The translations under genes were made by a program, and so were the position numbers. From Marinobacterium marinum (lineage in GTDB: Bacteria > Pseudomonadota > Gammaproteobacteria > Pseudomonadales > Balneatricaceae): DNA of 64,000 bases. The notes under the pieces are model-generated. The model did no database searches. It was not told the DNA's origin and worked only from the letters and a program-made list of their open reading frames with translations. The DNA lies in the NCBI RefSeq assembly GCF_013868415.1, contig NZ_JACEMT010000036.1, positions 28,640-92,639 on the forward strand, written 5' to 3'. This document shows, piece after piece, positions 47,601 to 55,571 of this stretch (position 1 is the first letter of the stretch; each line of letters starts with the position of its first letter).

Positions 47601-48651
47601 GCAGATTGGTGACACCTGCCGCTACCGTCAGCTTGGGCAGCTCAATAACCGCCGTACCGCTGCCTTCATCATTCGCTGCGGGTACCGTTTCAACCACCAT
47701 CTGTTCATCCAGAATGCCTTCACTGCCTCCATAGGTGCCATAGACGGTATCGGTCACGGTGACCTTGACCGGCAGTTTGGCCGGGTTGGTCAAATAGATC
47801 GTAGTGTAGATATCCACCATCCCCGGCGTGCCCGAATCCTTGGTCCAGGTGATCGTCATCACCGTTGATTCGGTCAGAGGGTCATCCCGTTCGCAGGTAT
47901 CGCCAAACGGCAGGTGTATTGAGCCGGGTTCCTTCATCAGGTTCCAGCTATAAATGGTGTCCTGCCAGGCCATCATATCCTTGCTCATTTCCTGAGGCAG
48001 GATATCAGCCACCGGCAACTGGATACGTTTTTCACCGATGTTGGAGTTATCGAAAAACTCGTTCCACAGGTTGGATTGCAGGGATGAGCCACTGAACTCG
48101 CTGGCCCCCAATGACAAGCGCTGGGCATAGTCGTAAACACAGGTTTCTCCCGCCTGCATGTCCGCCTCAATCAGACGATAAATGCTGACATCGGCCCCCC
48201 CGACCCCGTCGGTCAAGGCCCAGCCGGCACCGGAATCAACCTCTTTACAGCTGCCGTCGGACAAGTCGGTATTCAGTTTCAGCGGAGTAATATCATCCCA
48301 CCCGGTTTGAGTACCGTTATTGGGCTGATAGTCCCCTGCCACGACGAAGTTGAATACCTGGTCACCGTTCCCGTTCGCCAAGGTTACGCGGTGGGGCACA
48401 TAGTCCAGCTCGGCCCACTGCTTACCCAGGTTACCCGTTGTATATCCGCTTTTCTGTGCACTGGGTGCAATACAGATTAGGTTGGCTTGATCATAGGTTG
48501 CCCCCGTTTCCAGACGACAACCTTCCAAGGTAAAGCCAATTTGAACTGGCGTAACAGCCTGAGCGCCCCAGGACATCATCAGTGTGATCAATGCCAAGGG
48601 TAGCCAAAGCAGCTTGCGCCAGTTAATGGCATAAGCATTTCGGGACAACAT
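44650..48651 (-). CDS. Very large secreted protein with repeated prealbumin-like (SpaA-type) domains
   Basis: A 1333-residue protein. ATG at 48651 follows a perfect AGGAGGT and leads a signal peptide (WRKLLWLPLALITLMMSWGAQA); a GTG 12 codons upstream is less likely. Residues 30-480 look like beta-rich surface domains (TNPAKLPVKVTVTDTVYGTYG). From about 480 to 1060 there are repeated prealbumin-like/Cna-B-type units, each closing on C-x-(F/Y)-x-N-T: near residues 708, 821, 929 and 1041 (CQFENTR, CTYVNTKR, CYYTNVSK, CTFENTKR). The C terminus starts with HTIGFWKNWTSCDG near 1176, a module often found at the end of large secreted bacterial proteins. It is unusually acidic. No sortase or PEP-CTERM signal is seen. 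It lies between gspD and gspB/A, so it is a probable type II substrate or surface adhesin. Confidence 0.82.
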   Translation of the reverse strand: MLSRNAYAINWRKLLWLPLALITLMMSWGAQAVTPVQIGFTLEGCRLETGATYDQANLICIAPSAQKSGYTTGNLGKQWAELDYVPHRVTLANGNGDQVFNFVVAGDYQPNNGTQTGWDDITPLKLNTDLSDGSCKEVDSGAGWALTDGVGGADVSIYRLIEADMQAGETCVYDYAQRLSLGASEFSGSSLQSNLWNEFFDNSNIGEKRIQLPVADILPQEMSKDMMAWQDTIYSWNLMKEPGSIHLPFGDTCERDDPLTESTVMTITWTKDSGTPGMVDIYTTIYLTNPAKLPVKVTVTDTVYGTYGGSEGILDEQMVVETVPAANDEGSGTAVIELPKLTVAAGVTNLHDIAVATYEVVVGEDVIEVPGNKEATATADIQPSGNVTNNTAVITDLIGPMADDGAGYQYTVAFEGAPIGSFLNGYAGEMTTGEVAWNSGEQSTSGSVQLRQTIYLDEPVDSYGELPDVATLMASDAGEPLVADAKVTFSDDPTVSLTIHKTIDLMLDEGESATFTFDVYRLTDGPDVLVEEGVQISFGPGQQENHAVVAGLDPDSTYRVVEVSGSDGFSMDQDQYAEIYLPSCEGAVTFDNQAEPASAMAIKVTVPDTESPAGFSFLLTGPGLGAGVEAVSDGDGNAQFLVDGEPVALFEGEYTIEEINIPEGWVLTGVSGDGADEEAGSCLFTVDLPDSAGYTYMCQFENTRLAKIIIVKEIQGSSFLDLSGAFLFSGGDNVDGYDFNAALAGGSWEFSDANPGDQQSETFDGLMPGTYTVEESGMPDLFGLTHVSCLDEDQGVLEFENMATINLNAGEEVTCTYVNTKRAAPGRLIVHKRTYGGLGTFDYTGDRVFSLMTMTEGEYVASQTFVGLEAGVYNIAETIPADWDLTELSCEDPHEVDGNTTQVDLGSGAISVSIDDGELVQCYYTNVSKAWIKLVKHTVPAGAEGDFTFEGDLSGSIGHGGSLPGMPEYLAVQAFTQEDGVIVMEAQYTSEETVPEGWDLTNITCEESKVMDSEGVDHMAVFNVQPGEYVTCTFENTKRGMAEVLKTVSGMAPNGMYPAFDFQILHGGSAVAQGTTDPITGFAAFSCLDGADPSVCLNVDGMAKLVPDEYEFCELDVQPGWMLTGSSQDGPLVWYPWHQGEDYMGECAAFTLSAGETEQFDVDNTPPPGGKAHTIGFWKNWTSCDGKGNQYDRWMTDPEFYNILDEFLPIFLHPEMEVTQCAVGVDILDKRDYQDPFAVGDGRKKANDAAYALASQLMAVQLNLAAAAGTCPELMDAKMAAEQLLADINFTGTGDYLNKPKGPNKALAQTAKELAGILDSYNNNMLCPYTNGD

Positions 48652-48720
48652 GTCCCACCTCCTCCGGCCTGCGTGTTTCAGGTTCACGCCTGCCGACCTG
48701 TTCCATCTCCCCTTGCGACC

Positions 48721-48768
48721 GGTAGCTGATTGCGGCTTTGGCTCACTGCTCGGTTTTCCTTCAGCTCC
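48721..48768 (-). promoter_or_regulatory. Possible structured leader RNA (riboswitch-like)
   Basis: On the minus strand, GGAGCTGA (48768-48761) can pair with TCAGCTACC (48729-48721), giving eight base pairs with one bulge. The enclosed loop contains AAAACC, GAG and CAAAGCC, and GGTCGCAAGG follows. CAAAGCC is reminiscent of the core of c-di-GMP-I (GEMM) riboswitches, but the complete consensus is not present. It lies 70-120 bases before the start codon of the large secreted protein. Assignment is uncertain. Confidence 0.3.
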
Positions 48769-49127
48769 GATACCCCACAGCCTGTGTAAGCACTGCAGCA
48801 GTAAGCATCACAATGGCTTGATGAATAGTTGAGAATCGAGGCTGCGCCTCACCCCTCTACCACCGGACTCGTACCACTTTCCCCAACGGGATGAATCCGG
48901 CGTCATTCAATCGCCAAAGCCGCATGGTGACCTGTTTAATTCAAGGAATGTGCCAACCTTATAACTAGCTGTTTAATAAAGGTTTTATGGTTTCATTCAG
49001 ATAGTTACGAGCGACGGGGTTAACAAGCGACCGAGCCAAATAGCCACAGCCAGGAGGCAAGACATTGAAATTAAAGGCATTAGTACAAAATGACAGGGTT
49101 GTAAGGCAAAACTGACAGGGGTACCAA

Positions 49128-49159
49128 CAATAAAACAGGCCCGGCAATTGCCGGGCCTG
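49128..49159 (-). terminator. Intrinsic terminator of the gsp operon
   Basis: A perfect inverted repeat at 49136-49159 (CAGGCCCGGCAA with TTGCCGGGCCTG) is followed on the minus strand by TTTTATTG. It begins about 21 bp after the gspD stop, so it ends the gspEFGHIJKLMND transcript and separates it from the large secreted-protein gene. Confidence 0.88.
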
Positions 49160-49180
49160 ACCTGACAACGGGCGTTTATC

Positions 49181-51373
49181 TCAGGGGCGATCCGGCGCTC
49201 GAGGCGGCAGTTCCAGCCCTCTCAGCTTGTTTTGGTATTCGCGGGTCACGGCGCGAGCATCGGCTGTGTCGGTCACCGCCGTGGGTGTGATCATTACCAC
49301 CAGCTCGGTACGATTAATGCTTTTGCCACGGCTGCCAAAGGCCCAGCCCACAACCGGCATATGTCGGAGGTAGGGTACGCCTTCGCTGCCGTTGCTGCGG
49401 TTTTCCTTGATCAGTCCGCCCAACACAAGAGTTTCACCGCTTTGCACTGCCACACTGGTATTGATCCGACGTTGCACAATGGTGGGGGAATCAATGGTAG
49501 AGCTGGTGGTTTCTTCAGCCACATCGTTCACCTCCTGAGTAATATCCAGCACCACCATGCCACCCGCATTGACCCTTGGCGTCACTTCCAGCAGGACACC
49601 GGTATCTCGATACTGAATGGTACTGGTGGTGTTCAGGTTGTCGCTGGCGGTATTGGTGGTCGACGATGTACGTATCGGTACCTGATCACCCACGCGAATT
49701 TCCGCCGTATGATTGTCCAGTACCATCAAGGAAGGCGAAGACACCACATTGAGCCGGGAATCGGAGGCCAGCATGTTCAACAGCGCCCGCGTCTGGCCCG
49801 CCTTGAATACTTCGAAGGTCGCGGTCTTCAGCGCGTCTGCCGCCGCCTGCGAGAAGCTTCCCAGCGTGCCGGTTCCGCTGCTGCTGTTACCCAGATGACT
49901 CTTGAAGAACCAATTAAGACCATAGCGCAGCTCATCTTCCAGCGAGACCTCGACAATGGTTGCTTCAACCAGCACCTGCAAGGGCAGTACATCCAGCTTC
50001 TGAATGGCCCGGTATACCTTGTCGTAGTCGGTCGGTGAAGCCATAATCAGCAGCGCATTATTCTCGATATCGGCAATGATTTCGACATCGCCGACATCCA
50101 GACTGGCCGGACTGGCACCGCGCATATCAGTGCGCGCGGCAGCTGCCCCATCCTCACCGTCACCCTCCGTCTGCACCGATGATACAACCGGCTGCGGTGA
50201 GGTGCCTGTACGCTCGGCCCGAGCACGACGCTGGCCCGTAAACAACTCGCCCAGCATATCGGCCAGATTCTCGGCTCGACCATTCTGAACATAGTAGACA
50301 TACATCCCCAACCCCTGGGCTCCTTCTGTCCGGTCCAGACGTCGAATCCAGGCTCCGGCATCGCGCAGGTATTTTTTCTGCGGTGTAATCACCAGCAGGG
50401 CATTCAAGCGTTCGATGGGCAGAAAACTGACGACTCCCGCCAACGGGCCTTCCGCAGAATCGCCAAAGATCACTTCCAGCTCACTCATCAGCAGCTCGGG
50501 GTCGACCGCCTGCAGGCGAAACAGCCCTACCGACATGCCCTGCAACTGGTCGACATCAAACGCCTTGATGGTTTCCTTCAGGTTGATAAGTTCCGCCTGC
50601 GTTCCGGCCAAAGTCACCATATTGCGGCGAACATCCGCCTCCAACAGCCCCTGAGCGGGCTTCATGGGCTCCAGGATCTTGACCATTTCCTGAGCTCCGA
50701 TGTAACGCAGCGGAATCACCAGCATTTGGTAACCACGGTCTGCGCTCAAGTTTGCCTTGAGACTGACCGTTCCCCCGTTGATGCTATCGATCGGCAGTAC
50801 TTCATAAAAATCCCCCTGATCGATCAGAGCGGCACCATTGACCTGCAACAGCTTCTCCAGCGTCGGGATCAGGGCATCACGATTGATCGGGCGTACCGTC
50901 TGCATGTTGGCTACGCCCCGCACACGGTCATCCAGGATATAGTTCACCTGGAGAATATCGCCCAGCACGGTACGCACTATTTCGCTGATCTCGGCATCCT
51001 GAAAATTGAAGGTAATATCACCATTGATGGGCTCGACCTGGGGGCGTTCACTCAAATCCACAAAGGTGCCGGTCCCGGTGTAATATTCGGCATTCGGCAC
51101 CGACTCTCCGGCGATACCGGGCTGTTCCGCCGAGAACCGATCCGGTACGGTAGCCGCACCGTCCGGAAGCGGCACACCTTCGGATGGCCCTCTGGACACG
51201 CCATATCCAAACACATCGGCCTCACGCCAGGGGCTGTCAAGGGCATTGGTATTCTGTGCACTGTCCAAAGCACAGGCACTCAACGCCAGTACTATACAGC
51301 CGAGCACCAGCAAACGTGCTCCTGACCAACCGGCCCGGTGGTGGTCCCGGCTTGGAACACAGTGATTATTCAT
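49181..51373 (-). CDS. gspD: Type II secretion outer-membrane secretin GspD
   Basis: Forms the outer-membrane channel of the type II system. The 730-residue protein has a lipoprotein signal with lipobox LSAC (Cys 34). N0 starts near ITFNFQDAEISEIVRTVLGDI around residue 123, then come N1-N3 domains (GGTVSLKANLSADRGYQMLV; VLVEATIVEVSLEDELRYGLNW), and the secretin core ends with VQSGETLVLGGLIKENRSN and YLRHMPVVGWAFGSRGKSINRTELVVMITPTAV (family blocks). Being a lipoprotein, it may not need a GspS pilotin. ATG at 51373 follows GGAGGTGTCCA and overlaps gspN by eight bases; a longer upstream frame is rejected. It is the last gene of the operon. Confidence 0.95.
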   Translation of the reverse strand: MNNHCVPSRDHHRAGWSGARLLVLGCIVLALSACALDSAQNTNALDSPWREADVFGYGVSRGPSEGVPLPDGAATVPDRFSAEQPGIAGESVPNAEYYTGTGTFVDLSERPQVEPINGDITFNFQDAEISEIVRTVLGDILQVNYILDDRVRGVANMQTVRPINRDALIPTLEKLLQVNGAALIDQGDFYEVLPIDSINGGTVSLKANLSADRGYQMLVIPLRYIGAQEMVKILEPMKPAQGLLEADVRRNMVTLAGTQAELINLKETIKAFDVDQLQGMSVGLFRLQAVDPELLMSELEVIFGDSAEGPLAGVVSFLPIERLNALLVITPQKKYLRDAGAWIRRLDRTEGAQGLGMYVYYVQNGRAENLADMLGELFTGQRRARAERTGTSPQPVVSSVQTEGDGEDGAAAARTDMRGASPASLDVGDVEIIADIENNALLIMASPTDYDKVYRAIQKLDVLPLQVLVEATIVEVSLEDELRYGLNWFFKSHLGNSSSGTGTLGSFSQAAADALKTATFEVFKAGQTRALLNMLASDSRLNVVSSPSLMVLDNHTAEIRVGDQVPIRTSSTTNTASDNLNTTSTIQYRDTGVLLEVTPRVNAGGMVVLDITQEVNDVAEETTSSTIDSPTIVQRRINTSVAVQSGETLVLGGLIKENRSNGSEGVPYLRHMPVVGWAFGSRGKSINRTELVVMITPTAVTDTADARAVTREYQNKLRGLELPPRAPDRP

Positions 51374-51914
51374 TGGACACCTCCTTGGGCGGTGGCTGGT
51401 CCGGTGCCATCCCGGATGCTCGGCTGCCACTCCCGTTTTTTATACGATCCGAACGCCGCTGTACGGGCCCGGTATCTCTCGGTTCTCGCAATACCAGCTG
51501 CACTTCAACATCACCCGCCTGTAGCCGCACGGCATTCTGTTCAATCGCGATTAATACCCAGCTGTCATCCAGCGGCATGCCGGTACCAAGGACACGTTGC
51601 AGCCCTCCGTTACGTTGCTGTAACAGTGCCCTGAATTCGCTACCGACCAGCAGGATGCCCGTCAGTTGCCACTGTGCTTTCAACTCCTCGGCCGTTGCCT
51701 GATCCGGTGCGGGACCGGTATCAACGTCGGGACTGCGGCTGGGCGAAAACAGTGGTCGTTCCAGAATTTCATCGAACTGCCCCAGCGACGGTGCCGGCGG
51801 CAACTGCAGGTCGGGTACTCCCGGAGCGGCCTGGGTATCTGACCTCGTCAGGCCCGGCAGCATCATCAGCAACAGCAGACATACCAGCCGATACCGCATG
51901 CGTATAGCATTCAT
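51366..51914 (-). CDS. gspN: Type II secretion protein GspN/XpsN-like (GspC counterpart)
   Basis: A 182-residue exported protein: signal-like MRYRLVCLLLLMMLPGLTRS, then ILERPLFSPSRSP near residue 50 (the conserved motif at the start of GspC/N-type homology regions). WQLTGILLVGSEFRALLQQR near 81 and LQAGDVEVQLVL near 130 follow. In Xanthomonas the XpsN protein links the secretin with the L-M complex and does the job of GspC; the gene order here is the same. There is no PDZ domain and no separate gspC in the operon. It overlaps both neighbours by 4-8 bases. Confidence 0.8.
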   Translation of the reverse strand: MNAIRMRYRLVCLLLLMMLPGLTRSDTQAAPGVPDLQLPPAPSLGQFDEILERPLFSPSRSPDVDTGPAPDQATAEELKAQWQLTGILLVGSEFRALLQQRNGGLQRVLGTGMPLDDSWVLIAIEQNAVRLQAGDVEVQLVLREPRDTGPVQRRSDRIKNGSGSRASGMAPDQPPPKEVSNE

Positions 51915-52507
51915 GGCGTCCCCCCCTCTGCGGCATATCCGGTTACATTCAGCCGCACATCCAGCTGATGGGGCCTGGTATCGGTACTGCGCGCCAGTCG
52001 AGTCCGGCTCTGCGCACGGGGGTTGGACAGCAAAGTGATACTATCGATAAACAGCAGCGGCTGGCCTGACTCCAGTTGGTACAGCAATCCCACCAGCGCA
52101 GTCAGTTCGGCACGGAGATGCGCCTGAACGGCCACCGGCTGCACCGTTTCCGATGCATCGGTATTAAGAATTTGAGTACTGACCACCTGTACCCCGCTCT
52201 GCCCGGCCCGGCTGTGCAGCAGTTGCTGCAACCGAGCAGCGGCCAGTGCCGGAGTCGTTTCATCCAGCAGCCATTCTGTGACCGGTGTCGCTGCCTGCAA
52301 GGCCTGCAGGTGCTCCTGTTCCTGTGGCAGCGCATCGATCAAACGCTGGTACACCTCAATACGCGTTTCCAGTCTTTCAATGGCATCGGCCGTACCGAAC
52401 CAGTGTTGCCACAACGGCAACAACAGTATGCGTACCAGCAGCAGTAGCACCAGCGCCAGCAACCCAACGGCCAGCCAGCGACTGCGACGCGGCGACAGTG
52501 TATTCAT
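51911..52507 (-). CDS. gspM: Type II secretion inner-membrane protein GspM
   Basis: Bitopic protein of 198 residues. A transmembrane helix at about residues 11-30 (WLAVGLLALVLLLLVRILLL) is followed by a coiled coil (AIERLETRIEVYQRLIDALPQEQEHLQAL read in two parts) and a periplasmic ferredoxin-like domain (TALVGLLYQLESGQPLLFIDSITLLS). Similar to the XpsM type (T2SSM_b). It anchors GspL and contacts GspN. Its ATG overlaps the gspL stop and its stop overlaps the gspN start, so the genes are translationally coupled. Confidence 0.88.
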   Translation of the reverse strand: MNTLSPRRSRWLAVGLLALVLLLLVRILLLPLWQHWFGTADAIERLETRIEVYQRLIDALPQEQEHLQALQAATPVTEWLLDETTPALAAARLQQLLHSRAGQSGVQVVSTQILNTDASETVQPVAVQAHLRAELTALVGLLYQLESGQPLLFIDSITLLSNPRAQSRTRLARSTDTRPHQLDVRLNVTGYAAEGGTP

Positions 52508-53574
52508 GGCTGCACCTCCCGTACGATTTGAGCACGAATGCCGAAGCGTTCCTGACCGGAGCGGGGGTTGACGGTCACGGGCGAGGTAAACCCGACGCTT
52601 TCCAACAGCGCCGAGCCTTCCAGCCGTCCGATCAGGCCGGATGCATTGGCCGATTCGCCCTGCATCTGAATTTCACCGTTCTCCAACTCCAGACGGTTCA
52701 GCCAGGTATTATCGGGCAGTAGCCGAGTCAACTCGTTCATCACCGCAAGAGGAGATATCTGTGCCTGATGGCGTTCATACATAAAACGCCATCCCTGCTC
52801 CAGATCACGTGCCTCTTCACGCACGGCCTGCGCCTGTTCTGCCTGCTGTCTCAAGGGCTCCACCCTGTCCTGCAGAGCCTGCAGCCGCTCCTCCTGACGA
52901 TAGAACAGCAGCATCAACAACAGTATCGGCACGACCAGCAGCGCCAGGGACCAGCGTGCCTGTATCGGCCTGGGTGGACGCTGCGCAACCGGCAGCAGAT
53001 TCAGCCGGTTGCGCAGGTGCGTATCGACCTCGCAGCCCTCCGGGATCAACCAGACGGGCTGTAGTCCGGCCCGTTGCAGAACATTCAACAGTTGTTCACG
53101 TCGTATGTTGGGCAGGACGAAGAGCTCAACGTCGATACGCTGTGCAGCCCGGTTACGATGTACGATCCGGTAACTGTAGCTGGCCTGATCGGCACTGAAA
53201 GGGGTATGTCGATCCAGCTCGAACCCCAGCACTGAGGCCAGGCGCGGCTCCGTGGCTGCGGGCAACTGTATAACCCGATGCAGCAACTGATCTCGAGCCA
53301 GCACCACCAGCAAGGGCGTACGCTTGCGCCCCTGCTGCTGCCATGACTTCAATGCCGGATGCCCTGCCAGCCGGTCCGTTTCGATCTGCAGCTTGTCACC
53401 ACCCTGTTCAAACCGGAACGAGTCACCGGTATAAGTGAGCCGGCGGACACGTGATTGCAGCTGCCGACGCCAGCCTGCCGGTATCAGGGCTTCCAGTTCT
53501 GTACGCCACCAGCTCCAGAACACCTTGATGCGACTGGCCACCAATAACAGCCTGCCTGCCTGTGTTCTCATCAT
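52504..53574 (-). CDS. gspL: Type II secretion protein GspL (XpsL type)
   Basis: Connects the ATPase GspE to the membrane. The 356-residue protein has a cytoplasmic actin-like part with LLVVLARDQLLHRVIQLPAATEPRLASVLGFELDRHTPF around residue 88 (conserved PilM/GspL-like block) and a transmembrane helix near residue 208 (WSLALLVVPILLLMLLFY). The C-terminal coiled coil runs into a PilN-like periplasmic domain (LLPDNTWLNRLELENGEIQM near residue 280). This fused form is the one seen in xps-type systems. The start is ATG at 53574, overlapping the gspK stop. Confidence 0.9.
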   Translation of the reverse strand: MMRTQAGRLLLVASRIKVFWSWWRTELEALIPAGWRRQLQSRVRRLTYTGDSFRFEQGGDKLQIETDRLAGHPALKSWQQQGRKRTPLLVVLARDQLLHRVIQLPAATEPRLASVLGFELDRHTPFSADQASYSYRIVHRNRAAQRIDVELFVLPNIRREQLLNVLQRAGLQPVWLIPEGCEVDTHLRNRLNLLPVAQRPPRPIQARWSLALLVVPILLLMLLFYRQEERLQALQDRVEPLRQQAEQAQAVREEARDLEQGWRFMYERHQAQISPLAVMNELTRLLPDNTWLNRLELENGEIQMQGESANASGLIGRLEGSALLESVGFTSPVTVNPRSGQERFGIRAQIVREVQP

Positions 53575-54512
53575 CGGCCCTCCTCTGTCGGATCTCCCAA
53601 CGGGATTTCAATCGGCAAGGCATGCTCCGGCGTCAGCCGCATCTGTGCACCCTGCCTCAACAGCAAGACAGCACGCCGTACCCGTACCCTCTCTCCCTGC
53701 CGGGCTTCCACATCCACGCGGTAGTGCAGCCCGCTGCGCCGCTCCGCACTATAGGGCGCCGCATTAAATGGCAACTCGGGGATCGGCTGCCCGGCTGCCC
53801 GCGCCTCTCGCCGCTGCCTGATATACTGACCAACCACATGCGGACTGGCGTTGGGCAGGGCCATCAACACCTCGAAGGACGCCAGCTTGGGGTTCACCGT
53901 CTGCACCCGTGTAGACAACGTCAGGTGAGGCAACATGTAGTGATAAACCTCGGGCGTTATGCCCAACACTCGGTTCAGCTCCTGCAGTGACACAAAGGGA
54001 CGGTTACCGGGGCCTTCAGACCACCCTGCCGCTCGATACTGCTCGCTTTCGGCGCCATTGAGCCGTACCAGATCGTCAGCATCCCGCCAGTCTTCAATGG
54101 CCGCGACCAGCTGTGCCCGCAAACGGCTGTCTTCCTGCACCGGCACCAGCAAGGCATCCAGCAGCTCGGCCGGTGCCAGATTCAGGTCCAGCTTGCCGCT
54201 CTCATCCTGCAGCCGAACCCCGACCTGCATATCGTCGAGCCACATCCAGTGCACCTGGCCATCCGCCAGCCAGGCGCCGGCCGGTGGCTGCTGCAGGTTC
54301 CAAAGTGCCCAGGTCATGCCCGCATCATTCGCCAGCCCTGCCTGCATGCCGTACTCCAGGTTCAAGGTCTGTCGGCTGAAACTTCGTGCCCCCAAAGACA
54401 GGTTGGTCGCAATCAGGCTCAGCAAGGCCAGCACCCACAGCACGGTGACCAGGACAACGCCCCGGCATGGTTCTCGCCCTGCTCCTGACCGATCAACGCT
54501 GCCGCACTGCAT
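53571..54512 (-). CDS. gspK: Type II secretion minor pseudopilin GspK
   Basis: Tip component of the pseudopilus, 313 residues. A prepilin leader ends at Gly 18 (EPCRG) followed by VVLVTVLWVLALLSLIATNL; the usual Glu+5 is absent, as is normal for GspK. The globular domain shows QDESGKLDLNLAP near residue 110 and FVSLQELNRVLGITPEVY near residue 185, both GspK blocks. ATG at 54512 has GGAGGA eight bases upstream and overlaps gspJ by 20 bp; a start further upstream is less likely. Confidence 0.92.
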   Translation of the reverse strand: MQCGSVDRSGAGREPCRGVVLVTVLWVLALLSLIATNLSLGARSFSRQTLNLEYGMQAGLANDAGMTWALWNLQQPPAGAWLADGQVHWMWLDDMQVGVRLQDESGKLDLNLAPAELLDALLVPVQEDSRLRAQLVAAIEDWRDADDLVRLNGAESEQYRAAGWSEGPGNRPFVSLQELNRVLGITPEVYHYMLPHLTLSTRVQTVNPKLASFEVLMALPNASPHVVGQYIRQRREARAAGQPIPELPFNAAPYSAERRSGLHYRVDVEARQGERVRVRRAVLLLRQGAQMRLTPEHALPIEIPLGDPTEEGR

Positions 54513-55176
54513 GGTTGTATTCCTCCAGCACAATAGCCAGGGGCGGCCAATACCCCTTGACAGGGGGTGACTCCGACTCCGTCACCCTCACCTCAACCAG
54601 GCGTGGCAGGCGCGGCTGGTCAATCCAGTCCGAACGGACAACCGGGAGCTGATCCGGTTGTTCCCAGTACTGCATTTCCAGCTGCCCATCGCCCAAAGAC
54701 ATCAGTGGATATTCATCAATCTGGATATCCGCACCCTCCACTCCGACCTCATCGACGGCAAACAGCCGATTCCAGTCCACGGCTTCTTCCTGATCAAAGA
54801 GGCGGATCGCGAGCATCAGCATTGACCTCCCCTGTTCCTCTCGCTGGTACAGGCGGTACCAGTACAGCGCCCCGGACGGACCGCTGTCCCGTCCCGGAGC
54901 CATGAATATCAGCTCGTCACGATCCCCCCAAAACGTCGACAGCACCTCACCATTCGGGCCGCGTACTCGTCTGCTCAGAGCCTGTGATATCCAGTCGCGC
55001 AACCGCTGCTGCAGCAATGCCTGTTCACTGACCTGCTGCTGGTAGCGTTCGCTGCTGTCCCAGCTGCGGGTACTTAACCGCAAGCCACCGAACAACAGCA
55101 TCATGATCAGCCCGGTCAACACCAGCGCGATCAGCAGCTCTATCAACGTAAATCCTCGCGCGGCCGACCGACTCAT
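54493..55176 (-). CDS. gspJ: Type II secretion minor pseudopilin GspJ
   Basis: A 227-residue prepilin-like protein. Its leader ends at Gly 8 (MSRSAARG) before FTLIELLIALVLTGLIMMLL with Glu+5 in place. The C-terminal domain (WISQALSRRVRGPNGEVLSTFWGDRDELIF read as separate blocks, and YRLYQREEQG) fits GspJ. It overlaps gspI by four bases. It should form the pseudopilus tip complex with GspI and GspK after processing by a prepilin peptidase, which is not encoded in the window. Confidence 0.93.
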   Translation of the reverse strand: MSRSAARGFTLIELLIALVLTGLIMMLLFGGLRLSTRSWDSSERYQQQVSEQALLQQRLRDWISQALSRRVRGPNGEVLSTFWGDRDELIFMAPGRDSGPSGALYWYRLYQREEQGRSMLMLAIRLFDQEEAVDWNRLFAVDEVGVEGADIQIDEYPLMSLGDGQLEMQYWEQPDQLPVVRSDWIDQPRLPRLVEVRVTESESPPVKGYWPPLAIVLEEYNHAVRQR

Positions 55177-55571
55177 GACGCGACCCCCAATCTCAGGGTC
55201 GTCAGCTGTACGGCGATAGCCTCACCTCGGTACACCGTCAGCGTGATGCGATAGACTTGGCCGCCTGCATCCATTTGCGCCTGCCCCCGTTCGGGCCAGG
55301 TGAACGCGCCGACCTCCAGCGACCAGTGGAAGTCGCCCCGCTCAAATGCGCCCTGCTCAGTGCCCGGCACCAGGTTGCGCCGCGCCAGAATTCGATCCAG
55401 CTGAGAACGCCCCAGCATCAGTGCCTGCTGTCGCTCGGCCGCACGCATGCCGATATTCAGTGCTTGTGCATTGAGTCTCATCACCACCCCCAACAGAGCG
55501 GACAGAATGACAAAGGCCACCAGCACCTCCAGTAGCGTGAAACCGGCACTGCGCGACGGATGGTCAGCCAT
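55173..55571 (-). CDS. gspI: Type II secretion minor pseudopilin GspI
   Basis: A 132-residue pseudopilin: leader MADHPSRSAG, then FTLLEVLVAFVILSALLGVV with Glu+5. ALNIGMRAAERQQALMLGRSQLD near residue 40 is the GspI block with an early cysteine-free helix, and the C terminus YRITLTVYRGEAIAVQLTTL is a typical beta strand pair. ATG at 55571 is chosen over a TTG one codon upstream. It overlaps gspH by eight bases and gspJ by four. Confidence 0.93.
   Translation of the reverse strand: MADHPSRSAGFTLLEVLVAFVILSALLGVVMRLNAQALNIGMRAAERQQALMLGRSQLDRILARRNLVPGTEQGAFERGDFHWSLEVGAFTWPERGQAQMDAGGQVYRITLTVYRGEAIAVQLTTLRLGVAS

Larger units (their letters stand above)
48652..49180. other. 529 bp region between gspD and the large secreted-protein gene
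   Basis: Both flanking genes are on the minus strand. The region holds the gspD terminator (49128-49159) and, closer to the secreted-protein gene, a long putative leader with the folded element described at 48721-48768. The hairpin GCGTG-N9-CACGC (about 48673-48691) lies just before the ribosome-binding site. No protein-coding frame in it looks real. Confidence 0.55.
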
